Shown here: positions 52,215-59,381 of the stretch, in pieces
Numbering within the stretch: the first letter of the stretch is position 1
How the letters are laid out: every line of letters begins with the position of its first letter
Source: Algicoccus sp048820935
GTDB taxonomy: Bacteria > Pseudomonadota > Gammaproteobacteria > Burkholderiales > Burkholderiaceae_B
DNA length: 59,381 bases
Direction of reading: 5' to 3'
Assembly (NCBI RefSeq): GCF_048820935.1
Contig: NZ_JBMERD010000015.1
Coordinates: 1 to 59,381, forward strand
Notes under the pieces: model-generated
The model's database searches: none
What the model was told of the DNA's origin: nothing
The model's input: only the letters and a program-made list of their open reading frames with translations
Made by a program: the position numbers and the translations under genes

Positions 52215-53385
52215 ATAATGGGGCAAAGCTGAGTATCAGGTCGTAAAAAACGCCCACAATCAAAAAATTTAGAAAGACTAGAAAGCCGCCAATTGCATGT
52301 AAGTCGCCTGCTTGACGATTGCGTAGCAGTGAGCATGCGATGCTGATCAGAAACGCAAAGGCCAGAGTGGTCCAAATGATGCCCATCTTTGAGGTGGTGT
52401 CAATATAGGTATTGTGCAGATCATTGCCTGGATAAGCGTGTTGCGTCAGGTACTCTTTTTTCTCTTCAGAAAAGTTTTTTGTATCTTCAAAAAATGGCAT
52501 CAAGTCTTTGATGTGATGTGCAGGTCCTGATCCGAACCAAAATGTGACGGGATCGTGCGTGTATTTGTGCTGTAAATGAGCACCCCCTAACTCCCAAAGT
52601 GTCAGGCGAATTTTATTGGAATCATTGTGCTGACTGTCTGCAATGGACACGATTCGAGTTTGCATATGGTTAAACATTTTTGGGGCAAAGTGTTTGGCAG
52701 GCCAGACCGCAATGAGACCTATGACAACAAGAAGGAGTAAGACTTTGCGTTGATAAACCAATAAAAACCCGAGCGTTAAGAGCCCGGTCGCTAGCCAAGG
52801 TCCTCGGGCTAAGGTCAAAATGAGCATGACAAACGCTGCGAACCAGCATAGCGCCCAGAAAATTTTGTGTTTTAGAGTTTGAGCTTGAAAGATAAAGGGC
52901 AGCATAAACACGCAAACGAACCCAGTCATGACGCCCATGACGTCGACACTCCATGAGCCTGCAATCCGTGACCCTTCCCATTGCCAGCCACCAGCTTTGG
53001 CGGTCAAAAGGGCAGCGATCCAGAGTCCCAGGATGAGTCCAAAAAGTCCGCTACGTCGGTTTTGTGGGTTTTCGAAGAGCAATAGAAGCGGCGCAAATAG
53101 GAGCAAAAACATACATTTTCTGGCGTAGTAGAGAGTGTCAGTCAATGTTCCGGGGTAAATCCAGCAAGCTAAAATGCCCAAAATGAATAAGATTAGCGAA
53201 GCCGTCCCAATCCAGCCAGAAAACAACCGCGCACGATACACAGAATCTGTGCTTAAACGAATAATGGCATACAGCAGCACCATGCCTGAACTGACGTACA
53301 TGCCAGGTTTCCAGAGAAAAATGGAGATGCCAAAAGTAAACGCAATAAGCAATTCAAGTGTTTGAGTGCGCGATAACTGTTTCAT
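52150..53385 (-). CDS. waaL: O-antigen ligase family protein (WaaL-like)
   Basis: Polytopic membrane protein (411 residues, about 10-12 hydrophobic segments) that would join undecaprenyl-linked glycan to lipid A-core on the periplasmic side. The large periplasmic loop near 260-345 contains the ligase-type HAYPGNDLHNTYIDT motif; LTLARGPWLATG in the middle is typical of the Wzy/WaaL superfamily. Polymerases share this fold, but the setting between two core glycosyltransferases favours the ligase. First part of a leftward unit GT9-elyC-waaL. Its 3' end overlaps the oppositely transcribed GT9 gene by 65 bases. Confidence 0.82.
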   Translation of the reverse strand: MKQLSRTQTLELLIAFTFGISIFLWKPGMYVSSGMVLLYAIIRLSTDSVYRARLFSGWIGTASLILFILGILACWIYPGTLTDTLYYARKCMFLLLFAPLLLLFENPQNRRSGLFGLILGLWIAALLTAKAGGWQWEGSRIAGSWSVDVMGVMTGFVCVFMLPFIFQAQTLKHKIFWALCWFAAFVMLILTLARGPWLATGLLTLGFLLVYQRKVLLLLVVIGLIAVWPAKHFAPKMFNHMQTRIVSIADSQHNDSNKIRLTLWELGGAHLQHKYTHDPVTFWFGSGPAHHIKDLMPFFEDTKNFSEEKKEYLTQHAYPGNDLHNTYIDTTSKMGIIWTTLAFAFLISIACSLLRNRQAGDLHAIGGFLVFLNFLIVGVFYDLILSFAPLFMVYLMTLSAQMGKKSVTEVA

Positions 53386-53418
53386 AAGTGCCAGATGTTT
53401 TCGAGATTGGGAGACACT

Positions 53419-54189
53419 TTAATCCGTATTTAAACCTAGACGTAGCCAGTAGAGGACAAGTCCGAGATATTCTTTGATGATGGACTGACTCGCCAGCAAT
53501 GTATGCAGGTCTGGTGTCCAGCGAGATTTGATGGAATCTGAAGACCAGATGATCTGTGCGGGCAGTGGAGCAGGTGTGACTCGCATAGGACGATGCTCAA
53601 ACGCCATCATCGCTCTGGGCATGTGTAAAGCCGATGTCACCAATAAAATGTGTTGATGCTCAAGGTTGTGTAAAGTTTGTTCAGTTAATCGAGCGTTCTC
53701 AAAAGTGTTCTTGCTTTTGGATTCATGCAAGATGGAAGACTGCGGAATGCCTTGCGCGAGCAATGTGTTTTCCATGACGGCTGTGTCACTGACATTACCT
53801 TCCAGCGCGCCACCAGACAATAAGATGAGATCTGATCGGTTGGCTTTAAAAAGCTCTGCTGCGATTGATTCCCGACGAATGACTCGATCAGACTCATAAG
53901 GCTCAAACCAGTTGTGACGGTTTCCTTGAATATGGCCGCCCAGAACCACGATCGCATCGGCTTTGGGGTATTGCTCAGCCAATTGTGGCGAATAGCGTTT
54001 CTCGAGATAGCCGCCAGCGTAGAGTGTGGTGATGGGTAAAGACCAGATGATGACCCAGAACGCTCCCGTACCCATGAACAATAAGGCAGTTCGACGAAAA
54101 TTCAGCCACCAGCTTAAAGCACTGAGTACTGCCAACGCGATTAGTAGGTTGGGTGGGAATAATAGGCTGTAAAGTGAAGTTGGAATCAT
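53419..54189 (-). CDS. YdcF/ElyC-family (DUF218) envelope protein
   Basis: A 256-residue protein with two N-terminal membrane helices (about 12-28 and 34-55) and a DUF218 domain: DAIVVLGGHIQGN, RESIAAELFKANRSDLILLSGG, ESKSKNTFENARLTEQTL, and LLVTSALHMPRAMMAFE. ElyC and SanA of this family affect use of the undecaprenyl carrier for envelope polymers in enterobacteria; the exact chemistry is unknown. Its ATG overlaps the stop of the upstream GT9 gene by 4 bases and waaL follows after 33 bases, which supports a role in LPS or carrier-lipid handling. Confidence 0.87.
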   Translation of the reverse strand: MIPTSLYSLLFPPNLLIALAVLSALSWWLNFRRTALLFMGTGAFWVIIWSLPITTLYAGGYLEKRYSPQLAEQYPKADAIVVLGGHIQGNRHNWFEPYESDRVIRRESIAAELFKANRSDLILLSGGALEGNVSDTAVMENTLLAQGIPQSSILHESKSKNTFENARLTEQTLHNLEHQHILLVTSALHMPRAMMAFEHRPMRVTPAPLPAQIIWSSDSIKSRWTPDLHTLLASQSIIKEYLGLVLYWLRLGLNTD

Positions 54190-55181
54190 AGAGATGATGC
54201 CGCATTCTGTAATTTAAGCATCGTCAGGCAGCGTTGCAAGACGACATCAATCTCAGGCCAGGCGTTGAGGCTACCTAGACATTCAGCATGTTCTGACCAA
54301 GGTGCTGTGTGTGCAGGTGATGTGACCCCAAAGAGTGTGAGCTGATTGGCCTGAACTAACGCACTTAAATGAGAAACGCCAGAGTCATTGCAAACAACAA
54401 AAGCGGCCTGACGGGCGAGTTCACAAAACGCTTCTAATCCCAAAGGGCTGAGCAATTGCGCATCGGGTGCGGCTTGTTTGGCTTGCTCGCTTTCATGAGC
54501 GGGCGGACACATGACGACTTTGAATCCTGCAGCTAGAAGTTGTTGAGTTAATTCAGCAAAATGAGGCCATACCTTGATTTTCCCTTTGTGTAAGCCTGTC
54601 GCTGTGGGTGCGATTAAGATGTATTGACCCTGAGTTAAAGCATTCTCTTTGAGCAGATTGCGGACTTCAGTCTGAGCCTGAATGTCAGGCACGAAGCAGT
54701 AGGGCGCAGGTTTTTCTGGAAGAGGTGCGTGAGTTTTGAAATGCCAAGCCATTTGTGCAGCCTGAATTAACCCATACCACTTCATCACAGCATGGGTAGG
54801 ATTTTGTGGCTTGTGAATTGGCCAACGTAACAACAAGCTTCGGCCATCGTCACGGTACCCCAGACTGGAAATGCCAGAGAGTTTGAACACCATGGCGCTG
54901 GTGAGCGAGTCGGGAAATAGTAAGCCTCTGAGTCGTTTTTTGTTTTTTGGTAAGACAGCTTTGAGACTTTTGACATCTGAAGACACTTTGCCACCGAATT
55001 CGACAAATTGATGATTGGGCAGGTTTTTGACCAGTGCACGAGCAAAAGGTTTGCCGCACAAGATCATCGGAAGACCGGTCTGTGCAAGCAAGGCGAGACT
55101 GGGTAAAACCATGCAGACATCGCCGACCCAGTTAGGGAGTCGGACAACAAAACAGATGGATTCAGAATGATTCGCTGACAT
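54186..55181 (-). CDS. LPS heptosyltransferase II-like glycosyltransferase (GT9)
   Basis: GT9 enzyme of the WaaF type. The 331-residue protein has CFVVRLPNWVGDVCMVLPSLALL (motif PNWVGD), IAPTATGLHKGKIKVWPHFAELTQQL and the donor-site VVCNDSGVSHLSALVQANQLTLFGVTSP, with the following PW. ATG 55181 is chosen; a TTG at 55199 is in frame, and neither has a good ribosome site. It heads the leftward unit with the YdcF/ElyC-like gene (4-bp overlap) and waaL. Acceptor position in the core cannot be told from sequence. Confidence 0.86.
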   Translation of the reverse strand: MSANHSESICFVVRLPNWVGDVCMVLPSLALLAQTGLPMILCGKPFARALVKNLPNHQFVEFGGKVSSDVKSLKAVLPKNKKRLRGLLFPDSLTSAMVFKLSGISSLGYRDDGRSLLLRWPIHKPQNPTHAVMKWYGLIQAAQMAWHFKTHAPLPEKPAPYCFVPDIQAQTEVRNLLKENALTQGQYILIAPTATGLHKGKIKVWPHFAELTQQLLAAGFKVVMCPPAHESEQAKQAAPDAQLLSPLGLEAFCELARQAAFVVCNDSGVSHLSALVQANQLTLFGVTSPAHTAPWSEHAECLGSLNAWPEIDVVLQRCLTMLKLQNAASSL

Positions 55182-55397
55182 ACCTAGCAGAATACGCAAT
55201 CTGTGACGGTTTGTGTATAGGTCACGTGGTTTATTCTTGGGTTTTCTGGAAATCAGCGTATGTTTGTCGTGACTCGAATACGATCCCAGTACAATGCCAC
55301 TGGATCTGGGGGCTCATTCGGGTTCCTAATGGGAAGTTGTGCGCGGTTCAGTGATTTCTTGGCCGACGAACAAAACATTTTATAGGATCGTGTTTTT

Positions 55398-57176
55398 TTG
55401 AAACAATCGCATTCAGATACTTCGGCGGATCATCCCCTTAAAAACATTATTTGGAAACGTATTTACGCGCGCGTTGGTGTGTACTGGAAGGCACTCGCGG
55501 TAGCCGTCCTGTTTATGGCCTTAGCAGCTGCAACACAACCGACGTTGGCTTTGGCGATGAAGCCGCTGTTAGACGAAGGGATAACAGGTGCGAAACCAGA
55601 CTATGTGTGGCAGGTTCCACTTGCGATCGTGTCCTTAGTGCTGTTTCGTGGCATTTGTTCATTCTTAAGTGATTATTTGTTGGCTTGGGTTGCGAACAAT
55701 CTTTTGCGGGGATTGCGCAAAGATATGTTTGACCGTTTGTTGGCGATGCCAGACAGTGAGTTTAAGAAAGGAGATAGCGGACGTTTGTTGAATCGCTTTA
55801 CAACCGATGCCGGCAATATCACGTCGACTGCGACGAGCGTCATGACGGTGTTGGTACGTGAATCGCTTGTGGTTCTTTCGTTACTGGCGGTTCTGTTTTA
55901 CATGTCTTGGCAATTGGCGCTGATCATCTTGATTATTATGCCCGCCTCGGTTTTTGTGACACGAATTTTTATGAAACGACTGCGCCGCATTAATCGTGAA
56001 ACGATCACAACCAATGCGCAGATGACTGAGGTCGTCTCTGAAGGTATCAATGCGCAGCGTGTGATTAAGTTATTTGATGGCTACGAAACAGAACGTGAGC
56101 GTTTCCAAACTGCAAATGCCAGACTTCGAAGACACCAGATGCGATCTGCGATTGCAGATTCTGCATTGCGCCCGATTGCACAAGTCATCATTTCAATCGC
56201 GGTGGCCATTACGATTGGAGTTGCCTTGCATGAGGCGGACTCAGGTATTTTGACGGTGGGTAGCTTTGCGGCTTTTATGGCTGCACTTGCGCAGATTTTT
56301 GATCCAGTTAAACGATTGACCAACGTTGTGGGTAGCATGCAACGGATGTTGGCATCCGCAGAGAGTGTGTTCACTTTGATTGACCATCCAGGTGAAGACC
56401 ACGATAAAGGCGCATCTTTAAAAACACCCGTTCAAGGTCGTATTGATTTTGTGCATGTGACGCAACGCTTTGATGGTGCGCATCGAGATACTTTAAAAGA
56501 CATCAATCTCTTAATTGAGCCTGGTCAGGTCGTGGCTTTTGTCGGTCGGTCAGGTAGTGGCAAGACAACGCTCGTTAATATGTTGGCTCGTTTTGTGGAT
56601 CCAACGCAAGGGTCTGTGTTGGTGGATGGCCAGGATATTGCCAATGTGTCGTTACGTAGTTTGCGTGCGAACTTGTCTTTGGTGAGTCAGGATGTTGTGC
56701 TCTTTAACGGTACGATCGCATCCAATGTTGCTTACGGCTCTTTAGAACAAGTGTCTGAACAGGCGATCTGCGATGCTTTGGCTGCTGCGAATTTACTGCA
56801 GTTTGTAGAAAGTTTGCCGCAAGGTCTTCATACTGCCGTTGGTGAAAATGCAACCCGTTTATCGGGCGGTCAACGCCAGCGTTTAGCGATTGCAAGAGCA
56901 TTGATTAAAGACGCACCAATTTTAATTTTGGATGAAGCCACATCTGCGCTGGATAATGAATCCGAGCGTCAGGTGCAAGCCTCACTCGATGTGCTGATGA
57001 AGGGGCGCACAACTTTGGTGATTGCACACCGTTTGTCGACAGTGCAAAATGCAGATCGAATTGTGGTGTTGGATCAGGGTGAAATATTGGAGTCCGGCAC
57101 CCACAGCGAGCTGTTGGCCGCTGATGGTACTTACGCAGCCTTATATAAGATGCAGTTTCACGCTGCAGAGGCATAA
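55398..57176 (+). CDS. msbA: Lipid A/LPS flippase MsbA
   Basis: Half-size ABC exporter that flips lipid A-core across the inner membrane. The 592-residue protein has six membrane helices (about 33-55, 75-95, 150-190, 260-305), QPTLALAMKPLLDEG typical for MsbA, and a C-terminal ATPase with Walker A GRSGSGKTT, signature LSGGQRQRLAIARAL, Walker B ILILDEATSALD and IAHRLST. The start is a TTG at 55398 with AGGAT about 10 bases upstream; no ATG fits. It lies next to waaL and the GT9 genes, completing an LPS core and export cluster. Confidence 0.94.
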   Translation: MKQSHSDTSADHPLKNIIWKRIYARVGVYWKALAVAVLFMALAAATQPTLALAMKPLLDEGITGAKPDYVWQVPLAIVSLVLFRGICSFLSDYLLAWVANNLLRGLRKDMFDRLLAMPDSEFKKGDSGRLLNRFTTDAGNITSTATSVMTVLVRESLVVLSLLAVLFYMSWQLALIILIIMPASVFVTRIFMKRLRRINRETITTNAQMTEVVSEGINAQRVIKLFDGYETERERFQTANARLRRHQMRSAIADSALRPIAQVIISIAVAITIGVALHEADSGILTVGSFAAFMAALAQIFDPVKRLTNVVGSMQRMLASAESVFTLIDHPGEDHDKGASLKTPVQGRIDFVHVTQRFDGAHRDTLKDINLLIEPGQVVAFVGRSGSGKTTLVNMLARFVDPTQGSVLVDGQDIANVSLRSLRANLSLVSQDVVLFNGTIASNVAYGSLEQVSEQAICDALAAANLLQFVESLPQGLHTAVGENATRLSGGQRQRLAIARALIKDAPILILDEATSALDNESERQVQASLDVLMKGRTTLVIAHRLSTVQNADRIVVLDQGEILESGTHSELLAADGTYAALYKMQFHAAEA

Positions 57177-57194
57177 GGTATAACGCAAATTAGA

Positions 57195-57255
57195 AACGGC
57201 TGTTATTCAAAATCTGTTGATGTGATGATGCAACAGACTTTGAATAACAGCCGTT
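57195..57255. terminator. Long hairpin between msbA and rng
   Basis: Outer arms 57195-57211 and 57239-57255 are perfectly complementary over 17 bp. After a single A/C mismatch the stem goes on with TCTGTTG (57213-57219) against CAACAGA (57231-57237), closing on an 11-base loop. A smaller palindrome GCTGTT-T-AACAGC follows at 57257-57269. Neither strand shows a long T-run after the stem. It sits between converging genes, so a two-way terminator is likely. Confidence 0.65.
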
Positions 57256-57318
57256 CGCTGTTTAACAGCCTTCTGGGATTGTGACTCGTGTTGTACCGAT
57301 TCAATCTGTATGGATCGG

Positions 57319-58794
57319 TTAAAGCAACACAATGTCGTATTGCTCTTGGTTGTATTCGTACGACACTTCCAGTGAGATGGGTTTGCCGATGAAATCACCC
57401 AGCATGGCTAAATGCTGACTTTCTTCTTCCAGAAACATATCGACCACATCGTTAGAAGCCAGTATGCGGAACTCTTTTGGATTGAATTGCCGTGCTTCAC
57501 GCAAGATTTCACGAAGAATTTCGTAACAAACACTGCGTGTGGTCAGGATTCGTCCTCGGCTGTCGCAGGTCGGGCATGTTTCACACAGCAAGTTAACGAG
57601 TGCATCGCGGGTTCGTTTTCGAGTCATTTCAACAAGCCCTAGTGCACTGAAGTCACTCATTGATGTGCGGGTTCTGTCTTGTTCCACGCTGCGTCGGAGT
57701 GCATCTAAGACAGCTTGCCGATGTTCAAGGTCAGTCATGTCGATAAAATCAATGACAATGATTCCACCTAAGTTTCGTAGACGAAGTTGTCGCGCAATGG
57801 CGTGAGCAGCTTCTAGGTTAGTGCGAAAGATCGTGTCATCAAAGTTTCGACCACCTACAAATCCACCAGTGTTGACATCAATGGTCGTGAGGGCTTCTGT
57901 CTGATCAATGACAAGGTAGCCACCAGACTTTAAAGAGACTCGACGTGCGAGTGCCCGTTTAATTTCCTCCTCAACATTGGCCAAGTCAAAAAGCGCCCGT
58001 TCGGCAGAATAATGTTTGATGCGATCCGTAATCGTTGGTGAGTAGACAGATGACCATTGACGCATCTGTTCAGACTCTTGTCGTGAATCCACCAGAATTT
58101 GATGCGTGTGACTGTGGACCATGTCACGAAGAACACGCAGAGAAAGTGGAAGATCTTCATAAAGGAGTCCAGGTACGGGGCTTTGTTTGGCTTTCGTTTG
58201 GATGTTGCGCCATAGATGCAGAAGGTAATTGATATCTGCAGCAATCTCATCATCGGGCGCACTTTCAGCGAGTGTGCGAACAATAAAACCACCAATCTCA
58301 TCCTGGGGAAGTAAATCCATGACGAGATCACGCAGCCGCATACGGTCTGCTTCACTTTCGATTCGTTGTGAAATGCCTATATGGCGATCATGCGGAAGGT
58401 AAACGAGTAAGCGACCAGCTAAGCTGATTTGAGTGGATAGTCGGGCACCTTTGTTTCCAAGCGGATCTTTGATGACCTGCACCATAATGGTCTGGCCTTC
58501 AAATAAAAGCTTTTCGATGGGCGTCTGTTTTAAGCCAGAAGTGCGTTCAAGTCGGTTTTGTCGCATATCTGCAATATGGATAAAGGCCGCCTTCTCTAGT
58601 CCAATGTCGATAAAGGCACTTTGTATACCTGGTAAGACACGAGAAACTTTACCTAAACGAATGCTGCCGACGAGTCCACGTTGAAAGGCACGTTCTAGAT
58701 GAAGCTCCTGAACTTCCCCTTGTGAAATTAAAGCAACACGGGTTTCAAAGGGTGTGATGTTGATGAGAATATCTTCGGTAAGACCGGTTTCCAT
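57319..58794 (-). CDS. rng: Ribonuclease G
   Basis: Endoribonuclease that matures the 5' end of 16S rRNA and degrades mRNA. The 491-residue protein has DILINITPFETRVALI, an S1-like domain (GKVSRVLPGIQSAFIDIGLEKAAFIHIADM), the catalytic metal site TTIDVNTGGFVG and IDFIDMTDLEHR, and the zinc-link cysteines CETCPTC. It lacks the long C-terminal scaffold of RNase E, so RNase G is right. ATG 58794 is chosen over a TTG three codons earlier; no clear ribosome site is seen for either. It lies directly upstream of, and divergent from, the probable rRNA operon whose product it processes. Confidence 0.95.
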   Translation of the reverse strand: METGLTEDILINITPFETRVALISQGEVQELHLERAFQRGLVGSIRLGKVSRVLPGIQSAFIDIGLEKAAFIHIADMRQNRLERTSGLKQTPIEKLLFEGQTIMVQVIKDPLGNKGARLSTQISLAGRLLVYLPHDRHIGISQRIESEADRMRLRDLVMDLLPQDEIGGFIVRTLAESAPDDEIAADINYLLHLWRNIQTKAKQSPVPGLLYEDLPLSLRVLRDMVHSHTHQILVDSRQESEQMRQWSSVYSPTITDRIKHYSAERALFDLANVEEEIKRALARRVSLKSGGYLVIDQTEALTTIDVNTGGFVGGRNFDDTIFRTNLEAAHAIARQLRLRNLGGIIVIDFIDMTDLEHRQAVLDALRRSVEQDRTRTSMSDFSALGLVEMTRKRTRDALVNLLCETCPTCDSRGRILTTRSVCYEILREILREARQFNPKEFRILASNDVVDMFLEEESQHLAMLGDFIGKPISLEVSYEYNQEQYDIVLL

Positions 58795-59213
58795 AGTATG
58801 CAAGCCAAAAGTGAATCTAATAGTTAAAGTCTACGGGACTTTGTGACTGTCTGGTTAAGTCAGGGGTTTAGAGAGTGAAAGGCTGGATAGGTGACGTTTA
58901 AATGCAATGGTGAAGAGCCATTCTATATAGAGGACATATCAATAGAGGCCATAAAGGGAGTCGTGGAGTTCATAAGCAACGGATCAAAGTGCGTATGAAA
59001 GATGAATAAAGGCGATTTAGATGGCTGATTAGGGTGAGAGTGGCAGAAAACGACAGAAAAGAAATTTATTCGTAAAAATTACAAAGAAATTGAAAAAAAC
59101 ATAAATAACCATACAATCAAATAGTTGAGAAGTAAGTCAGTGCAAATAAATACAAAAAACAACAAAAAAACGACAAAGAGTGTGCATAAAAGTGCCTTTT
59201 TTTAGCAGTTGGT
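58795..59213. other. AT-rich non-coding region upstream of the probable rrn promoter
   Basis: No gene is seen here. From about 59040 to 59200 the plus strand is dominated by A with repeated runs (AAAAAA at several points), as in UP elements and curved DNA ahead of strong stable-RNA promoters. The left part (58800-59040) should hold the rng promoter, which I could not place. Confidence 0.6.
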
Positions 59214-59242
59214 TTGACAGGCTGAAATAGATCGTGCATAAT
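59214..59242 (+). promoter_or_regulatory. Strong sigma-70 promoter, probably P1 of an rRNA operon
   Basis: Perfect TTGACA (59214-59219), exactly 17 bases, then CATAAT (59237-59242). The following TTCTGTTTCTTCGCTGCTCC resembles the start region of rrn operons in Burkholderiales, and the A-rich stretch before it would act as an UP element. The 16S gene itself would lie beyond the window, so the target is inferred. Confidence 0.75.
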
Positions 59243-59361
59243 TCTGTTTCTTCGCTGCTCCAACGCAAGTTTGAAACGCGAAGCAAGTCACCGGAAAGCG
59301 GGACATCTCAGGAAAAGCAGAATGCTCGAAACTGAGAAGTTCAAAAAAGTTTTCCAGTCAC

Positions 59362-59367
59362 TTGACA
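59362..59367 (+). promoter_or_regulatory. -35 box of a probable second (P2) rrn promoter, cut by the window end
   Basis: TTGACA at 59362-59367 lies about 148 bases after the P1 -35 box, a usual distance for tandem rrn promoters. The matching -10 box would fall just past the last base of the window, so it cannot be confirmed. Confidence 0.45.
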
Positions 59368-59381
59368 AATAAATTCAAGAT

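Noticed and set aside
1..59381. Search for CRISPR repeats, insertion sequences, prophage genes, toxin-antitoxin pairs and tRNA genes
   Set aside because: No regularly spaced repeats, transposase, integrase or phage motifs and no tRNA-like cloverleaf were seen on reading; short cryptic elements could still be missed without a computed search.

Overview
The window reads as an ordinary stretch of chromosome from a betaproteobacterium, most likely Burkholderiales with a moderate GC content (roughly half). The main reasons are the gene orders rpsF-priB-rpsR-rplI-dnaB, Mth938/bcp/PIN-PhoH beside alaC-hom-thrC, alr-radA, and yggX-argA-hrpA, together with hpnCDE squalene genes and lipid A/LPS genes (lpxO, kdkA, waaL, msbA). 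No insertion sequence, prophage, integrase, CRISPR array or tRNA was seen. The right edge ends in what looks like the promoter region of a ribosomal RNA operon.

Layout: 0-7.3 kb holds gabD, a LOG-family nucleotide phosphoribohydrolase, polA, htpX and a Rieske oxygenase. From 7.7 to 14 kb come isoprenoid precursor genes (ispA-dxs), a small unknown gene, the ribosomal protein operon rpsF-priB-rpsR-rplI with a probable S6:S18 leader element, and dnaB. From 14 to 17.8 kb a leftward operon carries Mth938-like, bcp, PIN-PhoH and pdxA. From 18 to 22 kb an overlapping rightward operon alaC-hom-thrC makes alanine and threonine; from 22 to 25.2 kb the leftward hpnC-hpnD-hpnE operon turns farnesyl diphosphate into squalene. 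From 25.3 to 31.3 kb lie alr, radA, a YbbP-like permease and a Kdo kinase; from 31.4 to 37.7 kb a tightly packed polyamine transporter (potFGHI) runs on into an Spx/ArsC-like gene, rmuC and rpiA.

The 38.0-40.8 kb stretch is the most accessory-looking part. A frameshifted ybjN-like gene, an arsR-arsB arsenite-resistance pair and a second, N-terminally lost ybjN-like fragment follow one another. arsR has a perfect 14-bp inverted repeat covering its -10 box and its start codon, and the promoter position suggests a leaderless, self-repressed transcript.

From 40.8 to 59.4 kb are yggX, argA, hrpA, lpxO, dnaE, an LPS assembly group (two GT9 glycosyltransferases, waaL, an ElyC/YdcF-like protein, msbA), rng and the rrn promoter region. 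Several gene pairs are packed very closely: LOG and polA share the AT of a CATG, lpxO and dnaE start codons are 31 bp apart, and the GT9 and waaL coding regions overlap tail to tail by 65 bp. TTG start codons are unusually frequent (priB, Mth938, hrpA, msbA).

I did not find a clearly new multi-gene system. The strongest leads are the arsR control region, the ybjN fragments around arsRB, the shared start of LOG and polA, and the lysine-rich extension on the PIN-PhoH protein. All calls come from reading the sequence and from family knowledge; no database search was run.
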